Positions 29,401 to 37,770 of a stretch of 64,000 nucleotides of DNA are shown here, in pieces. The DNA is from Opisthorchis felineus (Eukaryota > Platyhelminthes > Trematoda > Opisthorchiida > Opisthorchiidae), in assembly GCA_004794785.1 (NCBI GenBank), contig SJOL01002330.1, positions 1 through 64,000 of the forward strand, read 5' to 3'. Each line of letters starts with the position of its first letter. The stretch's first letter is position 1. The notes below the pieces were generated by a model. The model saw nothing but the letters and a program-made list of their open reading frames with translations, was not told the DNA's origin and searched no databases. The position numbers were made by a program, and so were the translations under genes.

Positions 29401-31934
29401 GCATTGATCCCGTTTAGTTATGAAAAGTCATTAAACAGCATATGGTAACAATACGCGGGAAAAACGTTGTGCACGGTGCGATGGACATACTGTGGTATGC
29501 TTCAAAGTGCATTATTTGGAATTGCAGTGTTTCGCGTGGCAAGGTCACAGAAGGCCTTTCGCGAGTTGGTCGAATAAAGCAAACGGTGCACCGTACACAT
29601 GCATAATCTGGCATATTCTGTAGTACGCTAAAGGACAAAGCTGTTTTCAAATCTTCGGTCAACGCGGTCTTACTTTCCACTTGAGTGTAAAATGATCCCA
29701 AGGTTTTCAATTTGTGAATACACGCTTTAGTCGTTCCCTTTTACACTTTTAAAAAGTCCATTGTTGGGTACATTGGGTCACTTTGAGGCTGCTTTTCTTG
29801 TTAGGTCAGAAACCAGGAACTACTTGTTTTTTCTACCCCTCGGATTAATGCTTCTTTCCGCTTTTTACTTGGAGCCCCCACCCAGCATAAACTTATTTCT
29901 CTGGTAATGAAAGAATTGTTTTGCTTTCATACACTTAAACCTCCTGATCAGTTGCTCCGTCAACCCTGATATCCTTATGACTATCATTGTTATGGGACCG
30001 TTATGTCTTGCTTCCCACAGGGATCAATAATCCCCACCGCTGGCGGAGGCTCAGCCGTCATTTTCAATGACGTCGAGGAACTGCGACAGGCCTCACCGCT
30101 TTCCGACAAACGGTAAATTACCAAATTTTTAACCTTGACTCTCTCCCTAGTTTATCCCACATTGATCACATCAGAGCGGTTGTTCTCAGCCATCTGCCTT
30201 ACCCATTGCATGAGGCCAAGTACCTCTTATAATGAAGATATAAAAAAGTTACCATGGTCGTAAATACTACATTCGGCATTTCGGCATTATGAAACCAAAT
30301 TATTCGTCTGCAGTGTACTTAAAAATGTTTTCGAATTTTGACTGCCAGTCATCTAGCAGGTCATATTTGAAGGTCGAGTTCTGTGGCTTCTTTGCTCAAT
30401 GATTCATTGGGAAGTGACCGTTTAGATGTGTTTGATGATGCCGAAAATCCAACTGATGTCATTTTTTAGCTTTTATGTGGGGCAGACACAAGTCTGCCTT
30501 CATACACATCCACAGTAGCAGAATATTCTAGCACCGTGGAACCCTCCTCCCTAGGACGAGATTCCCTACTGGTACGCCCCTAACCGTGCTCGAGACACAT
30601 CCGTGATTTGCCCCCAGAGTTGTTGACTTGAAGCCAAACCGTGAAATATTCTTTAAACTCTTTTTCGTTATTGTTTTCCAGAGTAATACTTAATCAGCAG
30701 GGCTACGTTTCCTTGCACGTTCATATTCATCACCGATAACATTATCAGCGTAAAACGCCGGTGGGCAAAATAGGAGAGGTAAAGGAGTTTTGGGCCTACA
30801 CTTCCGTGTACTCACATAGACAGTCGGAACAGCAAGAAGGCCACTATCAGCTGTTCATAGCCACAGGAAAGAACCCATGGAACTCAATCCCTGAAAGCGG
30901 ACTGTATAAAAAACAGCCGGGCTATTCGTAGACTTCTTCACTCCCTCCTTCCAAGTCGTGCGTTGTCCACCCCTTGGCTTCCGTGACTGAATTTAGCATG
31001 GAAAATAACTCAATTCCAGCATCGATAAATTCAGCTGTGACGACGGGTTGTCTGGCACCGCGTTCTCAAGAGAGGCAAAATTACTCAAATTTCATGATCT
31101 TATACATCTCGTCCGGTAAAGTTTTGCCCTTTGATGTCGCTCGCTCCTCGCTTCATAACGGAGATCGCTTTTGCCGTATCATGTGGTTGGATTTATTGCG
31201 ACAACTTTAACAAACGTTCATTCACCTCAGGATTACAGGAGAAATGTAGTTCTAGTCTCTACACCGATAAAAGTGGATAACTGTCATCTCACAAGTCAAT
31301 TGCCGTTGGTATATATAACCATGTCGCCATCGCACTTGTTTTCAATCCAAAACAATGGTATATTTTTGGCCTACTTGTTCGTAGCCTGAGAGATTGAATT
31401 TCCATGGAATGGCTTCATGCTTGTTGTATGAACAACGGGAAGTGTGGACTTTTAACTTCGCTTTTTTAGACGTTTAAAGGCACTAAGCTCACATTCTAAA
31501 GAGCTGTGCACACTGGGTTAATAGCCAGTGTATTTGAGACTTGTTAGGAGTATGCGGGACCAGTTGTGCTCTTTTTCAGACTATGGTCTCTCATCTCGCT
31601 CAGTGGATTTAATTTATTTTTGGTAATTTACAGGATTTCACTAAAAGAAAACATTGCACCTGATGAAGCAATGGACGTGATTCAACTGGCTTTAGATATT
31701 AAAAGTCGGAAGAGCACAAAACGCCATCGTTCCTCGTCTGCTCATAGGAGCGCATCCCATTCACCAGTAAGCACCACGACTTCAGAAGATGCGGTGAATT
31801 CGAACGGTGGCTCATCTGATTACCGTCCCATCAGCCCCCCTGTTCCCTCCCCAACCTTCCGTATTGGTATAACCTCCTCTGGAGGGATGGGCGTAAATAT
31901 GGATGCCGTTCCTGCCCACAACCGGCGCAAGTAA
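2314..31934 (+). CDS. KIF23: Kinesin-6 motor, KIF23/MKLP1 orthologue (15 exons)
   Basis: Plus-end microtubule motor of the kinesin-6 family. Orthologues pair with RACGAP1/CYK-4 as centralspindlin, which bundles midzone microtubules and directs cytokinesis. Exons: 2314-2475, 2517-2622, 2658-2794, 2832-2935, 2977-3132, 3172-3284, 8812-8933, 10792-10894, 13911-14143, 15389-15553, 16705-17136, 21646-21831, 22009-22371, 30021-30112, 31634-31934. Summed coding length is 2772 nt plus stop, all phases compatible: 924 residues, near vertebrate KIF23 (about 960). Visible in order: VQVFCRVKP, P-loop GTTGSGKT (96-103), switch I NCESSRSH (272-279), switch II DLAGSE (314-319), PYRDTRLTHLF, motor end LKFAETSQEV, helical stalk (about 468-680), then RHRRSRSAG (722-730) and a tail segment TPDGNIETKL...GGGSAVIFNDVEELRQ typical of KIF23. 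The family's insertion between the P-loop and switch I is present. Start chosen at the first Met before the motor; the last codons are ambiguous (see exon 15). Placement is firm; tail exon 15 less so. Confidence 0.93.
2517..2622 (+). CDS. KIF23: Kinesin exon 2
   Basis: Acceptor gggttacag|ACG and donor AATG|gtatgc; 35 codons plus one base. Encodes TLHTFSAVYDDQVSQDVVF and PLVGELLEGKNG, the segment leading into the P-loop. The preceding intron is 41 nt. Confidence 0.9.
2658..2794 (+). CDS. KIF23: Kinesin exon 3 (P-loop)
   Basis: Carries the ATP-binding P-loop TYGTTGSGKTYAMQG, then GILPLALEVIFNSLG. Acceptor tctctgaag|GTC, donor TAC|gtgagt, ending phase 0. The 35-nt intron before it is among the shortest in the window. 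Confidence 0.93.
2832..2935 (+). CDS. KIF23: Kinesin exon 4 (kinesin-6 loop insertion)
   Basis: Acceptor cttcatcag|GTA, donor CCAAG|gtacag. Encodes IQSETDALMDRHHLDYQQRL, matching the KIF23 'CEVDALLERQKRE' part of the long loop that distinguishes kinesin-6 from other kinesins. Confidence 0.85.
2977..3132 (+). CDS. KIF23: Kinesin exon 5
   Basis: Acceptor cacttcttag|AAA, donor GGAAG|gtaagc; phases 2 to 2. After a short variable stretch it encodes ALYAVFISLVEVYNNNVYDL, the conserved 'VSYIEIYNNYIYDLL' motor strand and helix. Confidence 0.92.
3172..3284 (+). CDS. KIF23: Kinesin exon 6
   Basis: Acceptor gcttacag|ACC, donor GCAG|gttagt. Encodes LREDAHRNIYVSGCVEAEVK and TVDEALKIFAAG, the strand pair and helix before switch I. 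It closes the compact 5' exon cluster; the next intron is 5.5 kb. Confidence 0.92.
3285..3889 (+). other. KIF23: Start of kinesin intron 6, no feature seen
   Basis: Intron sequence after the donor at 3285. No intact frame, repeat unit or RNA gene was recognised here. The intron runs on to 8811 and contains the LINE, SINE and RTE pieces listed separately. Confidence 0.6.
3890..5640 (-). mobile_element. CR1/jockey-like LINE fragment in kinesin intron 6
   Basis: On the minus strand, 5483-5094 reads like the C-terminal part of an AP endonuclease (VCFPTRIPDRNAPSC..., as in the PTR...DLFLT motif of jockey/CR1 elements). 4255-3947 reads like reverse transcriptase palm: LAKLLTYGLHPYLTTWIESF then VQVKMTDVISRTQKISNGVP, corresponding to the 'SGVPQGSVLGPLLF' motif, with the critical QGS altered to RGI. 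Order and orientation (EN before RT) fit one element. About 0.8 kb between them has no clear frame. Degenerate; clade assignment is tentative. Confidence 0.55.
6283..6345 (+). repeat. tRNA-like head of hammerhead SINE
   Basis: TAGCCGAACGGTTAAGTG resembles a tRNA A box and CGCGGGTTCGAGAATCCC a B box with one inserted base, at tRNA-like spacing. It does not fold as a complete tRNA. Together with the ribozyme core 20 nt downstream it resembles the architecture of schistosome Sm-alpha SINEs (Pol III head plus hammerhead). Confidence 0.5.
6350..6425 (+). ncRNA. Hammerhead ribozyme-like motif, copy 1
   Basis: Core CTGATGA at 6365-6371, stem II UCC/GGA with loop AGTAA, then GAA at 6385-6387 and the self-complementary stem III ACAGCTGT (6388-6395), followed by A (cleavage triplet GUA). 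Stem I can form from TG/CA plus GCGC/GTGC around a two-base bulge. The closing pair of stem II (normally G-C) is U-U, so activity is probably weak or lost. The flanks TGCGCC and CCAGTAAGG are shared with the minus-strand copy near 43.17 kb. Confidence 0.6.
8255..8740 (+). mobile_element. RTE-type LINE, 3' end fragment in intron 6
   Basis: A frame with small breaks reads LGHVLRMP-like sequence, then WQKGVKEITKSLDVVGAVRL, PGWGSSDPSCAWLETL, DRCQWRWCCQFLSRLFD and a stop at about 8572, followed by a pyrimidine-rich UTR and the family tract ending near 'gcatcagtgtcaacactga'. This is the C-terminal end of the RTE ORF, in the same orientation as the kinesin gene and directly upstream of exon 7. Confidence 0.7.
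8812..8933 (+). CDS. KIF23: Kinesin exon 7 (switch I)
   Basis: Acceptor gtctgttgcag|GAC, donor GAG|gtgcgt. Encodes GQKRRRIGQTALNCESSRSH, the nucleotide-sensing switch I with its NxxSSRSH signature, then CVFTIRLVR. Phase 1 in, 0 out. Confidence 0.95.
8934..10791 (+). other. KIF23: Kinesin intron 7
   Basis: 1858 nt with donor gtgcgt and acceptor tttttctgttag. Short overlapping frames on both strands show no motif. A T-arm-like element (GGTGGTTCAAATCCACC, about 9712-9728) is present without a convincing tRNA fold around it. Confidence 0.6.
10792..10894 (+). CDS. KIF23: Kinesin exon 8 (switch II)
   Basis: Encodes LLVVSQLCLVDLAGSERANR and AGTQGDRLKEA; DLAGSE is switch II, coupling ATP hydrolysis to microtubule binding. 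Acceptor ctgttag|AAC, donor GCCT|gtaagt. Confidence 0.95.
10895..13910 (+). other. KIF23: Kinesin intron 8
   Basis: 3016 nt, acceptor gttcttgcag. Almost no open frames; A/T-rich with scattered homopurine runs (about 12090-12115). No repeat family or RNA gene was recognised. Confidence 0.6.
13911..14143 (+). CDS. KIF23: Kinesin exon 9
   Basis: Acceptor gttcttgcag|CGA, donor ATG|gtaagt. Encodes NINSSLMNLRKCIEVL (the 'N-x-SL-x-L' helix after switch II), then VVPYRDTRLTHLFKTYF and a strand ending VVMLVCI, with ADYDET. These are the last microtubule-binding elements of the motor. Confidence 0.94.
14144..15388 (+). other. KIF23: Kinesin intron 9
   Basis: 1245 nt; donor gtaagt and acceptor tgtttcatcttag. 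No feature recognised inside. Confidence 0.6.
15389..15553 (+). CDS. KIF23: Kinesin exon 10 (motor end and neck)
   Basis: Starts HVLKFAETSQEVSTFRTPIL, the canonical motor terminus ('MRFAEVTQEVEV'), and then turns into a Ser/Arg-rich linker. The chosen donor ACT|gttagt keeps phase 0; the frame stays open for another 33 codons, so the exact 3' end is less certain than other exons. Confidence 0.8.
15554..16704 (+). other. KIF23: Kinesin intron 10
   Basis: 1151 nt, acceptor ctctttcag. Includes a short SINE-body remnant near 16040-16100; the open frames on either strand (for example minus 16234-15836) are partly SINE-derived and not gene-like. Confidence 0.55.
16030..16100 (+). repeat. SINE body fragment
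   Basis: 'ggtggcatggcatctaagcg' followed by 'ccgaaagggtgttacagctg' matches the 3' body of the tRNA-derived SINE at 1832-2018, without the tRNA head. An old truncated copy. Confidence 0.6.
16705..17136 (+). CDS. KIF23: Kinesin exon 11 (stalk)
   Basis: The longest exon, 144 codons, phase 0 at both ends (ctctttcag|ATG, GAA|gtaagt). Helical, charged sequence: MAEEHMNSILLELANYNTEI at the start and ALIAQRMECRQRACTALERE further on, ending VDRARLEARIRKLE. It corresponds to the KIF23 neck/stalk, where CYK-4 binds and the dimer coiled coil starts; specific contacts cannot be assigned. Confidence 0.88.
18840..19440 (+). mobile_element. RTE-type LINE, 3' end fragment in intron 11
   Basis: Allowing single-base breaks, the plus strand reads through the RTE C-terminus: IRNEVIRRRVLSEV, LTWLRYVLLMPSYRLPRIAL, then SRMGSRDPPCAWLGTL and DRCQWRSCCQFL with a stop near 19268. 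The 3' UTR includes 'acagtgaagcaccagtgttc' and ends in a short GATGACGATG tail. 5'-truncated, dead, same orientation as the host gene. Confidence 0.7.
19756..19828 (-). tRNA. tRNA-Phe(GAA): tRNA-Phe (GAA)
   Basis: A 73-nt cloverleaf on the minus strand: acceptor GCCGTGA/TCGCGGC (one G-U pair), D-arm GCTC...GAGC, anticodon loop CTGAAGA giving anticodon GAA, T-arm CCCGG-TTCGATC-CCGGG, discriminator A. The A box (TAGCTCAGCAGGGAGAGC) and B box (GGTTCGATCCC) are intact and a Pol III terminator TTTT follows four bases after the discriminator. It lies in kinesin intron 11, antisense to the gene. A gene-like SINE head cannot be excluded, but no SINE body follows. Confidence 0.9.
20270..20960 (-). mobile_element. 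Degenerate LINE reverse-transcriptase fragment in intron 11
   Basis: On the minus strand ARGSIDHVFTLKKTLDHRL parallels the 'GRGCIDHIFTLRQILEHR' RT motif seen intact at 63.7 kb. It is followed in another frame by RGALRIIMLNDE-like and GTPYGRAEMPVT-like pieces, and by SSKATALTSSGLHLNVQT. Frameshifts are frequent. It appears to be a second, older LINE lineage than the RTE 3' fragments. Confidence 0.5.
21646..21831 (+). CDS. KIF23: Kinesin exon 12 (coiled coil)
   Basis: Acceptor aacccgacag|GGA, donor CCG|gtacgt, phase 0/0. Strongly helical: KRERADHTKRLEEYRLEIQR then LRDELQQLLDARLS with leucines at heptad spacing, then a basic TKRRLRPSMSQP. It continues the stalk coiled coil. Confidence 0.88.
22009..22371 (+). 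CDS. KIF23: Kinesin exon 13 (tail, 14-3-3-type site)
   Basis: Acceptor tctccgcag|AAT, donor AAG|gtaagt, phase 0/0. WENRVAEQEAAKL ends the stalk; then RHRRSRSAGG at residues 722-731 and LLHHQEATPDGNIETKLYK. In vertebrate KIF23 and worm ZEN-4 the RSRS element is the Aurora B / 14-3-3 switch that controls motor clustering; the two serines (726, 728) are kept here. Confidence 0.93.
24308..24372 (-). mobile_element. RTE 3' terminus, short copy
   Basis: Only the last ~60 bp of the family is present: the tract 'agtgttcaacgctgatgctt' and the terminal ATC-repeat tail (minus strand GATGATGATG). It is nearly identical to the ends of the 25.5 and 46.6 kb copies. Confidence 0.5.
25535..25835 (-). mobile_element. 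RTE-type LINE, 3' end fragment
   Basis: Minus-strand copy sharing long stretches with the element at 46.6 kb: ATC tail, 'cagtgctcaacaccgatgct', 'gggaagggacttagtgctag', then the C-terminal coding tail 'ctccaaccaggcgcagtggg'. About 70 bp present in the 46.6 kb copy are missing, so this one has an internal deletion. Confidence 0.65.
28985..29110 (+). repeat. Degenerate SINE-like fragment
   Basis: 'tctcagctctcatgcttcct', 'ttgtgtggcagctatgcacc' and 'aaaagagtgtcgtagttgca' parallel the body of the 1832-2018 SINE with roughly one change in five to seven bases; the head is not recognisable. Confidence 0.4.
30021..30112 (+). CDS. KIF23: Kinesin exon 14 (tail)
   Basis: Acceptor tgcttcccacag|GGA, donor AACG|gtaaat; phase 0 in, 2 out. 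Encodes GGGSAVIFNDVEELRQASPL, a close match to KIF23 'GGGQSVQFTDIETLKQESP', so this isolated exon 7.6 kb from its neighbour can be assigned with confidence. Confidence 0.9.
30113..31633 (+). other. KIF23: Kinesin intron 14
   Basis: 1521 nt, acceptor tggtaatttacag. No repeat or gene recognised. Confidence 0.55.
31634..31934 (+). CDS. KIF23: Kinesin exon 15 (C-terminus)
   Basis: Acceptor aatttacag|GAT; joins phase 2. Encodes EAMDVIQLALDIKSRKSTKR, then a Ser/Pro-rich tail (SSAHRSASHSPVSTTTSED) and ends PAHNRRK-stop, a basic end like the KIF23 'PKRKKP' terminus. Two uncertainties: the stop lies inside a strong donor-like CAA|gtaagt, so the protein could instead continue into an unseen exon, and another donor-like site (CCA|gtaagc) occurs at about 31770. 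No polyadenylation signal was found close by. Confidence 0.65.
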
Positions 31935-34900
31935 GTTTCCATCCGTGTCGATATTTCGTGTTCTTCTGCAGTCAACTTGGTTGCTTAGGAAAGGGAAAGT
32001 TATAATTTTGTTCAGAATTGTACCTGTATTTCCATTTTGTTTCTTGAATACCTTGGTTTTCATTTCACTGTGGTGGTACTGAGTTCGCAATTCAGGCTGA
32101 ATAGGGAACTTTGTTTGACTTTGATTTGCCAACAAGAAAGCCAGCTTTATTTGTACGCCCTGTGCATCACTTGCTGTTCTGGAGGAATTACACTAAGTAG
32201 GACTGCAGACCTTCGCTCATAAACGCTTTTGCTATATACGCGTTGAGTTTGTTTGGTTAGGCCTAACAATGAATCGACCCTTTCTGCTCTCAGATAATAG
32301 TGTTATCTCCACGGCATCCAAACTCATCAGACCGTTTTTGTACCCTATTTTCCAGACGCTCAAGGATCTGAGGACTTCGATCATGACCTGGTTGCATGGT
32401 GTGCTCATCCATAGTTCATAGATGCTTTCGTCGTATCACGCTGCATTTATGTACCTTTGTTATACCTGGTCTCCGGTATAGGCACTTTTTGTAACATAGC
32501 TTTCGCTTCATCCCACACTTTTGACTGTATTCCTGTCATGTCCACGATGTTTTCATACGTTATTCTCTGATAAACTATTTTTTCCACACATTTGGTTTTG
32601 CTGTGTTGTCTTGAACCTGTCCACTACGTTCAGTTGTTCCTGCACTGTAGTCCACGACAGGGAGTTACAAAACTTTCGTTCCGTCACCGTGAATTATTTT
32701 GCACTGAGTTGATAGTGGGCATCGTTTGATTGCTGTGGGTTCAATCACGCTGCATTGTCCACTTTTTCAGGTGATAAAGTGGCGGTTTCTGTATAACCTG
32801 GACGAAATGCAATTCAAAACGCTCCAGCTTTTCCCCAAATAGCCAAACAGGTAACCAAATCTGGAACATTCAGCGGATATGATAACTGCTTTTACGTTCC
32901 TTTATCCGGTTAACTAGACAATAAACACGAGTTTTACTGCACGACAAAACAGAACAGAAGATACGGAACTCTCCTGAAAGTTTTTCCGTGTTCATTTTTT
33001 CCAATCTTACTGGATGGTTAGCAATACAGCGGCTATTTGAATTTGGCCTAGCGACACGCTTTGTCTCCATCAAGGTAACGGACACGTCTGCTGACGTTGG
33101 ATTTAGTACGGCAAATAATACTACCCATTTATCGTCTTGCACTAGCCATACATGGGGAGATGGCTGGTCTCTTTCTTATTGGCCCCATACGCCATTTAAC
33201 TGTTGCGAGCAATGAATTCTGTCCAGCTGAGCCGTTCAGCGTTCCCGCATCCGCACACCTGCATTGTTTTTATGCTGAAAACAACAATAGAATAGTCAAC
33301 CTCGGTCGTATTGCCACGTGTTTGGAGGTGAGCCGGATGTGAATGACGAAGTTGGAGAGGAACGAAGTTGTTACCACGAATAGCTGGAGGTCAGGTAGAT
33401 GCAGATGCGGAACTGGATCATACAAATAGTTTAACAAACATGTTTCGGGAAGGCTCTCGAAAGAGCAAATCAGGACAATCTCTGGTTGGCTCTATATGCC
33501 AGAAGCGGACAGGACTCCACGACAGGAATTTCCGCATATTGTGTTGTGTACTTCTTGAGGTTAAAGTCCAGGCGGACAGTAAATTGATAAATATCCTACC
33601 CCGAATATTGATAAGCTTCCCGCCCAATTATACCCTAAACGCGTATGATGCTAGTTTTTTGCCAGTGTCGCCCTGTGTGTTGAGGCTTTCTGGGCTATCG
33701 AAGGGAAATTGTAAATCAGTGTCCCAGTAAATACTTAAGTTTCTGAAGAACAGAACCATGAAGCCCCTGAAGTTCCATATATTAAATGGAGGTCATAAAT
33801 TAAGGATGCTTAAGAACGGTGTTCCGTTCGACCGAAGTTCTGAAACGAGTTTCGCGATGCGTCACAAAAGGTTGAGCAAAGCCGGAGACAACTGGAATTG
33901 CTTTAGGCTGCTAATCCCTGACCTTTTTCTGTGAGTGCACCCGGTATGATAAATTCGGTAGTCTTCACAATTTGAAGCAATGTGCTTAAGATAATACTAC
34001 ACACTCCTCACTGTCCGCTGCTCATTACGTGCTGTGTTATCCGTCTGTTCCATTGTGATAGAGTTGTTTTGGTACGCGCACAAATTTAAGTAACACGATT
34101 TAATACTTCCACCTGGGAAGCTAGCAACAAATTGTAACACTAATTTTTGTGCTTCATTCTCCCGTTAACCAGTGAGCGTCTAATGTTTTGTGTTTGTGTT
34201 TAAAGTGCAACCTGCAAATCGTGTTGTGGATTTGCATTGGATCTTATATGACAAACGTCATGAGTGCAGCGAAACTCTGTGGTGGGGTAAGAAATATTTT
34301 GAACCGGATTACACGCACTCTGCAAGGTGCCCACTTTCATTGGAATTCTCTTTAATGCACTGAGGAAATTATCTTGAAACTCTTTGGTCAGCATGGTTTT
34401 GTTAACTTAAGGATTAATTGCCTACAGAGTTGGGGACCTTGCCTCTTCAGAAATATGTTTACGGCATAATGACTACTTTATTTATACAGTTTCTCTCCAA
34501 CGTGCTGTGCTGTTCACTGATTTTCGAGAACTCCATAATTTATTCAAGTTGAATGCTCGGAGTGCCTACAGGGTCGTTGCCTTCCTCAATGTACCGGACA
34601 GAAATCGCCACTCACCCTGAAACTTACTACACGGCCCCATGCGTTTCACGAGTGCATATCAAGTGTTGGGAATTCCCTAGGTGATGAAATGAGTTGCCGT
34701 TAAAGTGGGGTTTTACATTCGAGCACTGTCGGGCACAGTTTGTATCTATGAAATGCGTCCTGTAAACCAAGTTTTAGGCTTCTGATCTATTCATTGTACA
34801 TTTGAGTTCGAACTGTCTCATGAACAAGAAGCATTTGGGTTACATGTAAGCAGCGCAAACTGACAACTGTAGAACGTGGGGATTTTAATAAAAACCTTAT

Positions 34901-35095
34901 TAACATCTTGTGTGCTTAATAATGATCCATCAGAACGTCAGGTAGCCGTTTAAATGGGCTAGCTCTTTCAAGCATACTCTGGTCCAGAAGGCGACCCGCT
35001 TTATTGCCACATGTCGGTCTGAGGACCAAACATTCTGTTTTGGATACGCATAGAATGCGTTTTACGTCAGATGAGGCGAAGACTAAAAACAAATA
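31935..35095. other. No gene recognised, 3' of kinesin
   Basis: Would contain the kinesin 3' UTR. Open frames (for example 33368-33730 plus) have no motif and are contradicted by overlapping frames. No clear AATAAA within the first kilobase. Confidence 0.5.
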
Positions 35096-35272
35096 ATAAT
35101 GGTTCAGCTGTAGCACCCTTTCGGTCCCTAGCTGCCATGCCACCCGAAGGAAGCACGAGGGCTGGGATACCGCTAGGTTGCCCCAACGTAGACAGAAGTC
35201 GAGATGCAGAGCTCGGGTTGGAACCACGGACCTTGTCAGTAAATTCGCGCCCTAACCACCGAGCCATCTCGC
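35096..35272 (-). mobile_element. tRNA-derived SINE, copy 2
   Basis: Reverse-oriented copy of the 1832-2018 unit: body end 'gctgtagcaccctttcggtc', B box with one changed base (GGTTCCAACCC on the minus strand) and A box (GATGGCTCGGTGGTTAGGGC). Full length. Confidence 0.8.
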
Positions 35273-37418
35273 ATTCGAGACGAAGACTACATTCAGCTCA
35301 TGCGCCCAAACAAGTGGTGTCCTCACATTCAAGCATTCTCCTAAGTGTCGTAGCAGTCTTAAGGGTTCATATGCATGCATGTACATAGGCTTGTTAGGAC
35401 CACTACGTGCTACTGAACTCAAGCTCTGGAATCACTCCATTCTAAGTAAAAGAAAGACGTCATACCCAACCTACCCGTTAAGTCTACTGCCGTGCCGAAA
35501 GCCAAGCGAATCTCCCCTCTGGTTTTCAGTTGCCACATGGGTGGGTCCTTTTTGTGCATATGATACCGACTCAATCTACCGTCAGTAATAAAACGGCAGT
35601 AGCGGACTTGTCTAATTGGTTCCATTCCTCAGGACAGCGTCTAACAGATGCATCCACTTGGATCTGCTACCGATCTGCAGTTTTAGTTGAACGGTGCTTG
35701 ATGAGTTGTAACTTCCACTTGCTTGTGGTCATAGGTGTGAACCTCTAGGGTTATGTTGGATGTAACTTCTCCTGTGACATTTCTTGTTGCATTCATGGAG
35801 GTTTTTGTTTATTGGAGGTATCCGATTGTGGAAATGTCTACATTCGGTACAGTCGTTTGCTCCGGGAGATTATCGTATTTTGGAAGACTGTTTTTTTCGA
35901 TGCTGCCATTCTGTGGACTTACCGACATTTCGAATAAAGTCAGGTGGCTAGTTTACACTCCGCAATTGATTAAAAATTATGAACGTTCCTCAACTTATAA
36001 TCTCTTACACCTTTGATCTTATTAGCTTGTCGCTTGTTCTCACACTGGTGATCTCCATGCCAAAAAAGAATCTTGCATGCAGTGTAACAACGATTTGGCT
36101 TCATAATTCAAATACGGAATTATACACGACCACATGAAAGGCCTTTCACTTTCGTGGACACCAAGACCGTGTGCATGATCTGCTCTAACTGAACTGGCTC
36201 TCAGGACACCCAGCGCACATTATTTGAACGAGTCCTATACGGTGTTCTTGTTGCGCGTGGATGTTGGTGTAAATCGCTGAGTTATTTCGGCCCATGGACT
36301 TCATTTTCTTGTTGGGGTTGCAAATTCCGAATAGCTGCTGGTACTCCACTAATACGCGTTGGGGCAGGGTGTTGTTTTTCAAAGTAGCCCTTGACCATTA
36401 AATTATCAGCTGGTCGCTATACTGCCTACGCTAACTTACGTGTACTGAACCATTATCAGTAGTTGACAATAGTTCAATGCATCAACTTATAAGGTTCTAC
36501 CCTTCAATAGGGTAGCCTTACTATCCCGGACAGTTTGTTGCACAGAACAAAGACACTGGCAATTTGCTTGCTAATCGGCCTATCTTATAGTTGTTTTAGA
36601 AGGCTTCTTTTTCAAACGTAACGTGTAGGCATGATACCATCAGAACTTGCTGGACATCTTGTCAGTTGTTTAGAGCGTTTGATGAACTGATCGTTTGCTG
36701 GACGCACTCCCTTTTTCCTTAGAAGACAGAAGTCAGCGGTCCAGGAAAAGCAGTTCACTGCGCGTTTTGTCTTGGTTATGACTCATTGGGCGTCCAAGGT
36801 TTGTTTTCAAGATCTACGCTCTGATGTTAATATAAGTTGGACTCGAACTCGACCTGCTATGTTCTTGCCTAGGTAGCCAGCAAGCTGGTAACATCGAAAA
36901 GGTTCAAACCATCCCAGTTTGGCTTCCATGACATGCGCATCACTGTATGGTGTTACCAGGGGAACCGACTAAAATGTGACACCTTGTACTGTTTGTGACT
37001 TCTGTGAATGTGTGCTTTGTGGAATTGCTCGATTATCTTGCGATTCACCCTGACCACAAGGTGTGGTCAGCCCGTCTCCAGTACAGTAGTGGTGTAGTGT
37101 AAGAAATTTGTCTACTTTGACTCCATATGTGCGTGACACTAAACTCGGTATAGACAAAGCTGGATACCCGCTTCAGCATGCAGGTTAGCATACCATCTTT
37201 CACCGCTAATGATTGATTTTATGTTCTAGGAATGTGCACCACATGACACGATTGGATGGTTTCCTTGCAATAGCGTATCTAACCGAATTTTGATTCAACC
37301 TTTTGTGTATCTTGGTCTACCCCGGTTGCATACCTTCGTCGCCATATCCTTCGTAGTGTGATCACAGATTTCATCATCCTTTTCTTCAGTCAAACCTTCT
37401 GAAATAGGAACTAATAAT
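35273..37418. other. No gene recognised
   Basis: Short overlapping frames only; no repeat copy of the families above was seen. Confidence 0.5.
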
Positions 37419-37476
37419 ATCGTTTTCGGAAAAGTTTGGTAACAATCGATTGTTATCAAACTTTCCCGAAAGCGAT
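37419..37476. repeat. 58-bp near-perfect palindrome
   Basis: Two 29-base arms meet without a spacer at AATCGATT (centre 37447/37448). The arms differ at three places; as RNA two of these are G-U wobbles and one is A-C. Left arm begins ATCGTTTTCGGAAAAG, right arm ends CTTTCCCGAAAGCGAT. No second copy was noticed in the window. Confidence 0.8.
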
Positions 37477-37699
37477 GACTACTCCATCTGTTCCAAGCGT
37501 TTTTCAACTGACTGAAACTAATGATAGTTAAGGAACTCAGTATCGTTGGCGTCGAATAGTCTCCCGGGCAAATCTTTGCGAAATTTGTAGGTCGGAGGTG
37601 GCGGGTTTCTTTAATTTCACACTCAACACTAGTGGCTTAAGTCACACCAGTGCTGAAGCGACATCTAGTAACAGCACCGTATTTGCAACCTGGCTGTGA

Positions 37700-37770
37700 C
37701 CATTATCATATAATTATTCTATATAATATATAATAATATACAATTATTCTAATTATTCTATTCTATAACG
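37700..37770. repeat. AT-rich tract
   Basis: Nearly pure A/T with repeated 'attatt' and 'taatata' units (for example tatataatatataataat). Simple low-complexity sequence that may fold on itself; no function inferred. Confidence 0.7.

Larger units (their letters stand above)
22372..30020 (+). other. KIF23: Kinesin intron 13
   Basis: The longest intron, 7649 nt, from gtaagt to tgcttcccacag. It holds two RTE 3' fragments on the minus strand and a SINE-like scrap near 29 kb. Other open frames (26503-26883 plus; 28515-28273 and 28757-28512 minus) show no recognisable domain and are probably decayed repeats. Confidence 0.55.
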
